A stretch of DNA of 5,764 nucleotides, from contig CALCMV010000241.1 of NCBI GenBank assembly GCA_937967535.1, forward strand, positions 1 to 5,764, written 5' to 3'. The position numbers were made by a program, and so were the translations under genes. The stretch is from an uncultured Saprospiraceae bacterium (GTDB lineage Bacteria; Bacteroidota; Bacteroidia; Chitinophagales; Saprospiraceae). Shown piece by piece: positions 1 through 4,228 of this stretch. The notes under the pieces were generated by a model. That model was given only the letters and a program-made list of their open reading frames with translations. It did not search any database and had not been told where the DNA came from. How positions within the stretch are numbered: the stretch's first letter is position 1; every line of letters begins with the position of its first letter.

Positions 1-139
1 AATATTCAATTACTTAAAAATCATTGCTTTGTGACAAATCGATGCCCACTTGACAGCTAAAGCAGTCATTACGGAAGCTCATGCTAATCTTGGCTTTTTC
101 TGATTTCATATTATAAGTCCACTAATGTGTGTCACACTC

Positions 140-169
140 AACTTAAACTTAAATTTAAACTTAAACTTT
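140..169. repeat. Five tandem hexamers (AACTTA) downstream of the PspC gene
   Basis: Five consecutive 6-bp units can be read: AACTTA, AACTTA, AATTTA, AACTTA, AACTTT. The array begins 14 bases beyond the PspC stop codon, in the presumed 3' region of that transcript. No gene covers it. It could be a decaying simple-sequence repeat; no function is evident. Confidence 0.7.
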
Positions 170-183
170 ATGCAGGCTACTCC

Positions 184-804
184 TTACTTAAATTCTTTGC
201 TAAATTCGGTAATTTTTTTGCCTAAATGCTGCATATTTTCCTGAATAAAATTGGCAATATTGGTCACATTGGCAGCTTCGCCACGCATGGCAAGTTTGTC
301 GCCTGAAGTTTTTGCTTCGGGAACGACTGCCCACAGTATAATATAAGGTATTACACTAAAGCCAAAGCCAAAAACAGCCACAGCAAATACCAATCGCATC
401 CAAATCGGGTCTTCGATGCCCAAGTAAGCACTCAAGCCCGAACACACGCCTGCCAAAATCTTGCTCTCCGGGTCACGATACAGTCGTTTGCCTGTACGTA
501 TATCAAATTTGTTGGCTGCATAATTACCTGAATTTGCGTGCTTTTCATCTTCAAATTGTTCCGGTTTGCCCATCGTATCAATCACTTCATTGACATCTTT
601 GAGGGAGACAATCTTGCGGCGTTTGAGTTTATCTTTAAACAATTCGGCAACGCGTGCCTCTATATCAGATACGATTTCGTCGCGCCCTTCGTCTGCTTTA
701 AAATAATTTTTCAGGCTAGTGAGATATTTTTCGAGTTCATCGAAAGCATCGTGGTCAATCACGAAAGGATAACCACCGAGATTAATATTAAATACTTTAT
801 TCAT
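184..804 (-). CDS. Short PspC-domain inner-membrane protein
   Basis: A 206-residue protein. Residues 1-85 are a soluble, charged segment of the type that precedes PspC domains in Bacteroidota (MNKVFNINLGG start, then RDEIVSDIEARVAELF, then a segment ending MGKPEQF). The PspC domain spans about 106-166: KRLYRDPESKILAGVCSGL, a conserved 'GIEDPIWMRL' turn, a hydrophobic segment at about 136-161, and the closing VPEAKT. PspC proteins sit in the cytoplasmic membrane; the phage-shock protein that names the family senses envelope stress. Many relatives in this phylum are much longer, with further membrane segments and a DUF4097-like C-terminus, whereas this one stops about 40 polar residues after the domain. 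The ATG at 804 is preferred over an upstream TTG at 849 because family members begin MNK. It lies 102 bp downstream of the padR-like gene on the same strand, so the two are probably co-transcribed. The domain call is strong; the exact role is not known. Confidence 0.9.
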   Translation of the reverse strand: MNKVFNINLGGYPFVIDHDAFDELEKYLTSLKNYFKADEGRDEIVSDIEARVAELFKDKLKRRKIVSLKDVNEVIDTMGKPEQFEDEKHANSGNYAANKFDIRTGKRLYRDPESKILAGVCSGLSAYLGIEDPIWMRLVFAVAVFGFGFSVIPYIILWAVVPEAKTSGDKLAMRGEAANVTNIANFIQENMQHLGKKITEFSKEFK

Positions 805-821
805 TTTTAGTTTTAAGTTTA

Positions 822-879
822 TCCCGCGCAGTTGTCGGGAAAGTTCCAAGTTTAAAGTAGAGAAAATTCCTGAATTTTC
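822..879 (-). other. Two hairpins in the leader between padR-like and PspC genes
   Basis: Two inverted repeats occupy the gap. One is GAAAATTC/GAATTTTC at 862-869 and 872-879 (8-bp arms, 2-base centre, more realistically 6 bp with a 6-base loop). The other is TCCCG/CGGGA at 822-826 and 836-840 (5-bp arms, 9-base loop), 18 bases upstream of the PspC start. Neither is followed by a T-run on the minus strand, so neither is a classic terminator. They could tune PspC expression relative to the regulator or be dispersed-repeat remnants. Confidence 0.4.
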
Positions 880-912
880 CCCAAAAAAAATCGTCCGTCT
901 TTCGTCTCAAGT
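841..912. repeat. Degenerate 7-bp repeats in the padR-PspC spacer
   Basis: On the plus strand, 841-858 reads AAGTTCC, AAGTTTA, AAGT, and 897-913 reads CGTCTTT, CGTCTCA, then AGTTCC-like sequence. Both show a 7-base period. The second block runs into the end of the padR-like gene, whose stop codon is at 907-909. Each block holds only two or three units, so the repeat is degenerate. Confidence 0.4.
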
Positions 913-1248
913 TCCTTGTGTCAAGTGTTTTGTTGATTCATCTACGGCATGTACGAGGCTGTTCCAAGTTTGCGAAAGTTCACCAAGAAATACTGCACCC
1001 TCATCTGTGAGGTGATAGTATTTGCGGGGCGGTCCGGTGCGAGATTCTTTCCATGTATAGTTGAGGATACCTGCATTTTTGAGGCGCATCAGCAGTGGAT
1101 AAATCGTTCCTTGCACCACTGAAAGTTTAGATTTATCCAAACGCTCAATAATATCGGAAGGATAGGCTTCCTTCTCTGCTATGATAGAAAGTATGCACAG
1201 TTCCAACACCCCTTTTCGCATCTGTATTTTTGCATTTTCAATTTTCAT
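907..1248 (-). CDS. PadR-family transcriptional regulator
   Basis: A 113-residue protein matching the PadR winged-helix family in length and motifs. RKGVLELCILSIIAE (11-25) is the first helix, and SDIIERL lies in the second. VVQGTIYPLLMRLKNAGIL (44-62) is the recognition-helix block, with the family's typical 'GTIYP.L.RL...G' pattern. GPPRKYYHLTDEG (72-84) is the beta-wing. A short C-terminal helix (88-108) would serve dimerisation, as in the small PadR subfamily. Such proteins are usually dimeric repressors. It is the first gene of a minus-strand pair with the PspC protein, a pairing common in Bacteroidota, so it probably represses itself and PspC. A palindrome in its own promoter supports this. 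The start is the ATG at 1248; the -7 element ends only 4 bases upstream, so the mRNA may be leaderless or nearly so. The inducer is unknown. Confidence 0.93.
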   Translation of the reverse strand: MKIENAKIQMRKGVLELCILSIIAEKEAYPSDIIERLDKSKLSVVQGTIYPLLMRLKNAGILNYTWKESRTGPPRKYYHLTDEGAVFLGELSQTWNSLVHAVDESTKHLTQGT

Positions 1249-1252
1249 ATTA

Positions 1253-1283
1253 CAAATATAAGTAAAAACATAGTACTATGCAA
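1253..1283 (-). promoter_or_regulatory. Bacteroidota-type promoter of the padR-PspC unit
   Basis: On the minus strand TATATTTG (1260-1253) matches the Bacteroidota -7 consensus TAnnTTTG exactly. An (A)TTG at 1283-1281 lies 20 bases upstream, which fits the -33 element (TTG/TTTG, spacing about 19-21). Transcription would start at about 1249-1246, on or next to the ATG at 1248. Confidence 0.65.
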
Positions 1284-1300
1284 TACACACTACCATGTTT
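1266..1300. promoter_or_regulatory. Probable PadR operator
   Basis: The core is a perfect 12-bp palindrome, CATAGTACTATG (1269-1280), lying entirely between the -33 and -7 elements of the padR promoter. A wider imperfect inverted repeat overlaps it: AAACATAGTA (1266-1275) and TACCATGTTT (1291-1300), 9 of 10 positions matching, 15-base spacer. PadR repressors characterised elsewhere bind dyads with ATGT/ACAT-like half-sites, and both forms here contain ACAT/ATGT. Binding would block polymerase. Identification of the bound protein is inference from position. Confidence 0.55.
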
Positions 1301-1586
1301 TAAAAAATTTAACATTTGAATTGAGTTATCAAGTTACGAGAATGGGCATAAATGAAAAAAAATCGTGTATTTTATTTTAATTAATGTGTTTTTATTCACG
1401 ATATTTGAAAACTCATAACTCGTAACAGGATAATATTCTAATTATCAAATAATTAAAAAATGTTTAGTAAATTTTAAAAAAGATATTTTTTAGTATGTAA
1501 AATTCAAATAAAGGCTTAACTTTATCTTTTATTAGATATTTTTTTACTTCTAAAATAGCCTTTACGTAACTATTTAGAAAAAAAAT

Positions 1587-1609
1587 CGTCTAATACGGGT
1601 GATTAGATG
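1587..1609. other. Hairpin upstream of the sigma gene
   Basis: CGTCTAAT (1587-1594) pairs with ATTAGATG (1602-1609) through one G-T wobble, around the loop ACGGGTG. Read on the minus strand, the stem is followed by ATTTTTTTCT, so it resembles a minus-strand intrinsic terminator. No minus-strand gene lies upstream of it, however. On the plus strand it would be a leader hairpin. Confidence 0.45.
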
Positions 1610-1626
1610 GGTGGTTTTTAATTTGG

Positions 1627-1665
1627 TGATTTTAGAGGCAATGATTAATTTTTAATCTAAAATCA
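1627..1665 (+). other. 10-bp leader hairpin before the sigma gene, with competing pairings
   Basis: TGATTTTAGA (1627-1636) and TCTAAAATCA (1656-1665) are perfect 10-base complements around a 19-base loop. Two other pairings would compete with or rearrange it: AGAGG (1634-1638) with CCTCT (1669-1673), and GGCAAT (1637-1642) with ATTGCC (1687-1692). It ends 65 bases before the presumed sigma-factor start. It may be a regulated leader, but no known riboswitch motif is recognised. Confidence 0.45.
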
Positions 1666-1730
1666 AGACCTCTCAATCAAAGAATAATTGCCCCACTATC
1701 GCATCGAAAACGAATTCAAAACAAGCAATT

Positions 1731-2339
1731 TTGGGCAAAACAGAGCTAAAGAAAAAAATACCTGACGACGAATTGATTGACTTGTTCTTGGCAACTCAAA
1801 GCCCTGAACATTTCGGTGAATTGTATGGCAGATATTCTGACAAAGTATATAGCAAGTGCCTTTCTTTGCTTAAAAATGAGGCAGCGGCACAGGATGCTGC
1901 ACAAGATATTTTCCTAAAAATATTCCTGAATCTCTCCAAATTCAATAAAAAATCAAGATTTTCGACTTGGGTATATTCTATTACATACAATTATTGTATT
2001 GACTCTTTGCGTCGTAAGAAAAAGGAAAAAACCATTCTGACAGACGACGAGAATGAGAAAGACCCGGTAGATGAGGAAGTAGATGATAAGGAAATACTTG
2101 AGATGGAAATTGAAAGATTGGCTTATATACTCGACAAAATACCGGAAGATGATAAAATGGTCTTGCTGATGAAATATCGGGAAGATTTGTCTATCAAAGA
2201 TATTAGTGCGGCTTTCAAAAAATCAGAAAGTGCCATCAAGATGAAACTCAAACGCGCCAAAAATAAAGTGCGAAAACTGTACAATGAAAGTTTTAATGAA
2301 ACGATGGTTTCTCTTATACTCTTATTATGGTTGATGTAA
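1731..2339 (+). CDS. RNA polymerase sigma-70 factor, ECF-like
   Basis: A protein of about 202 residues with two sigma domains. Region 2 spans about 24-97: HFGELYGRYSDKVYSKCL, then AQDAAQDIFLKIF, then the promoter-melting and -10-recognition block SRFSTWVYSITYNYCIDSL and a basic RRKKKEK stretch. An acidic linker follows (104-125, rich in D and E). Region 4 spans about 128-183, with the helix-turn-helix DLSIKDISAAFKKSESAIK and a basic end. It would direct polymerase to a specific promoter set. No ATG opens this frame before the domain. The frame is open back to about 1656, and the usable codons are TTG at 1731 or ATT at 1728; TTG is chosen because relatives start near this point. After region 4 the protein ends in the hydrophobic MVSLILLLWLM, unusual for a soluble sigma factor. 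No anti-sigma gene with recognisable features follows. Its targets are unknown. Confidence 0.9.
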   Translation: MGKTELKKKIPDDELIDLFLATQSPEHFGELYGRYSDKVYSKCLSLLKNEAAAQDAAQDIFLKIFLNLSKFNKKSRFSTWVYSITYNYCIDSLRRKKKEKTILTDDENEKDPVDEEVDDKEILEMEIERLAYILDKIPEDDKMVLLMKYREDLSIKDISAAFKKSESAIKMKLKRAKNKVRKLYNESFNETMVSLILLLWLM

Positions 2340-2350
2340 GAGCATGTGGC

Positions 2351-2381
2351 AAAAATAATTCGGCGGATAAAAAATAATTCG
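2351..2381. repeat. 12-bp direct repeat, 19-bp period
   Basis: AAAAATAATTCG occurs at 2351-2362 and again at 2370-2381, separated by 7 bases, just after the sigma-factor stop codon. It could be a small slippage duplication. No function is evident. Confidence 0.6.
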
Positions 2382-2413
2382 CATCTTGCTCTAATTTATT
2401 TAATTTTCTTCCC

Positions 2414-2421
2414 TAAATTTG
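2414..2421 (+). promoter_or_regulatory. Possible -7 element for a short transcript
   Basis: TAAATTTG matches TAnnTTTG. The nearest upstream TTG (2386-2388) is 25 bases away, wider than the usual 19-21, so the -33 element is poor. If active, transcription from about 2427 would meet the terminator at 2494-2520. In such AT-rich DNA a chance match is quite possible. Confidence 0.25.
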
Positions 2422-2493
2422 TGACACGATAAAAAGCACTTTAATGCGTCTAAGCAACACTAAGACTTAGCCTATCTTTTGTACTCTTTAGCA

Positions 2494-2520
2494 AAAAAAC
2501 GGCTACATTAGGCGTTTTTT
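2494..2520 (+). terminator. Hairpin terminator downstream of the sigma gene
   Basis: AAAAAACG (2494-2501) pairs with CGTTTTTT (2513-2520); CT/AG inside the 11-base loop can extend it across a G-G mismatch. The A-run/T-run arms would let it work in both directions. It lies 155 bp beyond the sigma stop codon, so it either closes a long 3' region or a separate short RNA. Confidence 0.65.
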
Positions 2521-2659
2521 CATATAAAATATGTTACCACTTCATAATAGTAACGTCTCAACCTAAATACATTTTTAACACTAACTCATACCATCAAAAT
2601 ACACAGTTTTCTTTGATAGATTATACTCTGTCAAATTAAGGCAAATACAAACAGTAGAT

Positions 2660-2842
2660 ATGGACGAGAGAAGCCCGATAGAAGGAGTAGAAGAGATTGT
2701 AGCTGCTCCTGAAAAAATAGAAGAAAATGTAAGGGAAGATTTAACTTTCCTTAAATTTATTGCCAATATCGCAGTACTTTACCTGGGAAAAGTTCCTGCT
2801 GTCTTTGTCGGTATGCTATCAGGTGATATAATAGATGAATAA
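2660..2842 (+). CDS. Small protein of unknown function, acidic N-terminus and hydrophobic C-terminal half
   Basis: A 60-residue open frame starting at ATG. Residues 1-28 are acidic and polar (MDERSPIEGVEEIVAAPEKI, then EENVRED). Residues 29-54 are hydrophobic (FLKFIANIAVLYLGKVPAVF and following), broken by a central GKVP, which suggests one or two short membrane-associated helices. It ends in an acidic GDIIDE. I do not recognise the family. In favour of a real gene: the clean split into charged and hydrophobic halves, the lack of any better competing frame, and a hairpin 1 base after the stop codon. Against: short length, no obvious ribosome site and no good promoter. It lies 320 bp after the sigma-factor gene and 207 bp before the MscS channel, same strand. 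A role with either is possible but unsupported. Confidence 0.5.
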   Translation: MDERSPIEGVEEIVAAPEKIEENVREDLTFLKFIANIAVLYLGKVPAVFVGMLSGDIIDE

Positions 2843-2843
2843 G

Positions 2844-2870
2844 AAGATATGACTTTTGACTCATCATCTT
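2844..2870 (+). other. Hairpin immediately after the 60-codon gene
   Basis: AAGATATGA (2844-2852) pairs with TCAT-ATCTT (2861-2870, with one bulged C at 2865), giving nine base pairs around an 8-base loop, one base after the stop codon. No T-run follows, so it is not a standard intrinsic terminator; it may stabilise the 3' end or be incidental. Confidence 0.35.
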
Positions 2871-2924
2871 ACATTGCTCCCCTTTCAATTTATCAGATAT
2901 AATATTTTTTTCATAAGCCTTTGT

Positions 2925-2984
2925 GACTTGAAAACAAACAAGTCGTCAAAAGCATGAAATTTAGGGAGACTACAATATATGTAG
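2925..2984. other. Two dyads in the upstream region of the MscS gene
   Basis: GACTTG (2925-2930) and CAAGTC (2939-2944) form a 6-bp stem with an 8-base loop. CTACA (2970-2974) and TGTAG (2980-2984) form a 5-bp dyad around ATATA, 65 bases before the ATG. Either could be an operator or leader structure. No consensus -33/-7 promoter was found in 2843-3049. Confidence 0.3.
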
Positions 2985-3049
2985 ATTTTATTTGAAGAAT
3001 TATCTAATTCAAACCATATACATTTTACAAAATTTAAAACGAAAGAAAG

Positions 3050-3865
3050 ATGAATTTTATTGAAATTACTCAGAATGCACTTACCCAAACGTTCAGTGCA
3101 TTTGGAAATGCGCTTCCGGGTATTATTGGTGCGCTTGTTCTACTCTTAGTAGGTTACTTCATCGCCAAAATTATAGCTCGTATCATCCGCAAAGCTCTTC
3201 AAATGGCTAAAGTTGATACATTGGCGGACAAATTACAAGATATTGAATTGGTGAGCAAATCAGGTCTCAATATCGTTCCAAGTGCTATCATCAGTAAAGT
3301 TGTTTACTACATGGTTTTCTTGGCATTCGTAATTGCTTCTGCAAGTGCTTTGGGCGTAGAAGAAATCTCTACACTAATCAACCAATTGGTCGCTTACATT
3401 CCCAAGTTATTGGTAGCTGCGGTTATCTTGGCTATTGGCCTTTGGTTTGCCAACTTTATCAAAGATATTCTCAAAACTGCTCTTGACTCAATGGGCGTAT
3501 CAGGAAGTGGTCTTATTTCAAATATCGTATTCTACTTCTTGTTCATCAATATCGCTTTATCTGCTTTAGGTCAGGCGGGTATTGATATGAGTTTCCTCAA
3601 CAACAACCTTACGATGATTCTTGGTGGTGCTGTATTGGCTTTCGCTATCGGTTACGGTTTCGCTTCACGCGATGTAATGGCAAACCTTTTGGGTGGTCTT
3701 TACGGACGTAACAAGTTTCAGAAAGGTGACGTTATCAGAGTCAACGATACTAAAGGACAAGTTGTTGATATGGACGCTACTTCATTGACACTTCAATCTG
3801 AAAACAACACAAGAGTGGTCATTCCTCTCGGTCAGTTATCAGCTAGTAGCGTAGAGAAATTCTAA
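3050..3865 (+). CDS. MscS-family mechanosensitive ion channel, short form with TM-helix repeats
   Basis: A 271-residue membrane protein with about five hydrophobic segments: about 22-46, 82-102, 114-137, 155-175 and 185-206. The last continues into the MscS signature LAFAIGYGFASRDVMANLLG, the pore-lining and following helix of this family, and then the beta-domain (GGLYGRNKFQKGDVIRV to the VVIPLGQL strand, about 214-265). The upstream half contains two related 'conserved TM helix' units, PGIIGALVLLLVGYFIAKII (23-42) and PKLLVAAVILAIGLWFANFI (118-137). The protein ends right after the beta-domain, so it lacks the C-terminal alpha/beta cage of E. coli MscS. MscS channels open under membrane tension to release solutes after hypo-osmotic shock; some relatives do other jobs. 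The A/G-rich GAAAGAAAG just before the ATG may aid translation. It appears monocistronic, ending at a strong terminator. Confidence 0.92.
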   Translation: MNFIEITQNALTQTFSAFGNALPGIIGALVLLLVGYFIAKIIARIIRKALQMAKVDTLADKLQDIELVSKSGLNIVPSAIISKVVYYMVFLAFVIASASALGVEEISTLINQLVAYIPKLLVAAVILAIGLWFANFIKDILKTALDSMGVSGSGLISNIVFYFLFINIALSALGQAGIDMSFLNNNLTMILGGAVLAFAIGYGFASRDVMANLLGGLYGRNKFQKGDVIRVNDTKGQVVDMDATSLTLQSENNTRVVIPLGQLSASSVEKF

Positions 3866-3915
3866 GCAACATTCAACACACCCTTTCGCGTACAAAATAT
3901 ATATTAACACTATAG

Positions 3916-3958
3916 CACACCTAACACAAGCCTGACAGCTTGTTTAGGTGTGTTTTAT
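3916..3958 (+). terminator. Strong intrinsic terminator of the MscS gene
   Basis: CACACCTAA (3916-3924) pairs with TTAGGTGTG (3944-3952). After one bulged C, ACAAGC (3926-3931) pairs with GCTTGT (3938-3943) around the loop CTGACA. A TTTTATTTT run follows at once. It lies 50 bp after the MscS stop codon. Confidence 0.9.
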
Positions 3959-4044
3959 TTTGTCCCACTCCATTATATAAAAATTAATTTTCATTTAAAT
4001 TTTACACTTGGGAAATGAACAATGAGGTCATTAAAACTATGTTA

Positions 4045-4052
4045 TAATTTTG
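4045..4052 (+). promoter_or_regulatory. Weak -7-like element upstream of the DUF3078 gene
   Basis: TAATTTTG matches TAnnTTTG, but no TTG lies 19-21 bases upstream (the nearest is at 4008-4010). If used, it would give a leader of about 170 bases. A chance match cannot be excluded. Confidence 0.25.
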
Positions 4053-4173
4053 AATAATAATTTTATTTTTATAAAATAATAATGATTTTGTCCCATTCAT
4101 CCCATACCCATTTGTAGGTATCAGGATAAGATCCGCTCGTTCAAAATTTTCAAAAAAGTATCAGACACACTTT

Positions 4174-4196
4174 GACAGTTAAAGACCTCTACTGTC
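4174..4196 (+). other. Hairpin 32 bases before the DUF3078 start
   Basis: GACAGT (4174-4179) and ACTGTC (4191-4196) form a 6-bp stem with an 11-base loop. Its position would put it in the 5' leader. It may affect mRNA stability, or be a protein-binding dyad. Confidence 0.35.
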
Positions 4197-4228
4197 GTTC
4201 TCAAACAACTAAACTAAACGTTTCAGAC

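Larger units (their letters stand above)
1301..1730. other. Long AT-rich intergenic region
   Basis: About 430 bp with no credible coding frame; stops are dense on both strands. It separates the divergent padR-like and sigma-factor genes. Visible content: an inverted pair GTTACGAG (1333-1340) and CTCGTAAC (1419-1426), enclosing a second pair ATCGTG (1362-1367) and CACGAT (1397-1402); short 7-base-period runs such as ACTCATA-ACTCGTA (1411-1424); and two hairpins in the last 145 bases (listed separately). I found no convincing -33/-7 promoter for the sigma gene. Confidence 0.6.
2340..2659. other. Intergenic region after the sigma gene
   Basis: About 320 bp with no convincing gene. It holds a 12-bp direct repeat (2351-2381), a -7-like element (2414-2421), a small stem CTAAG/CTTAG (2450-2454 with 2466-2470) and a terminator hairpin (2494-2520). 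From 2521 to 2659 I see only AT-rich sequence leading into the 60-codon gene. Confidence 0.6.
3959..4228. other. Intergenic region before the DUF3078 gene
   Basis: With the preceding terminator, 363 bp separate the MscS and DUF3078 genes. The rest holds a second copy of ATTTTGTCCCA (3957-3967 and 4085-4095), an all-AT hairpin ATTTTAT/ATAAAAT (4060-4077), GTATCAG twice exactly 40 bp apart (4118 and 4158), and a leader hairpin at 4174-4196. No coding frame is credible. Confidence 0.5.

Noticed and set aside
14..109. A 31-codon minus-strand frame beginning MKSEKAKISMSF with a CFSC motif, downstream of the PspC gene
   Set aside because: Very short, no family recognised, and no start signal; one CxxC is not enough to support a gene.
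127..137. Dyad GTGTG-T-CACAC
   Set aside because: Only 5-bp arms in a gene-free 3' flank with no promoter next to it; expected by chance.
538..810. Plus-strand 90-codon open frame
   Set aside because: Antisense to the well-supported PspC gene and without family features.
805..849. N-terminal extension of the PspC protein from a TTG at 849
   Set aside because: The extension runs through the spacer hairpin and repeat, and family members begin at the MNKVFNINLGG motif.
2581..2766. Minus-strand 61-codon frame overlapping the 60-residue gene
   Set aside because: Serine-rich complement of the plus-strand frame; the plus-strand protein has a clearer domain-like layout.
2885..3088. Minus-strand 67-codon frame upstream of the MscS gene
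   Set aside because: Overlaps the MscS start and has low-complexity content typical of AT-rich non-coding DNA.
3957..4095. ATTTTGTCCCA present twice, possible target-site duplication of an inserted element
   Set aside because: The 117 bp between the copies has no inverted ends or coding content, and the first copy overlaps the MscS terminator.
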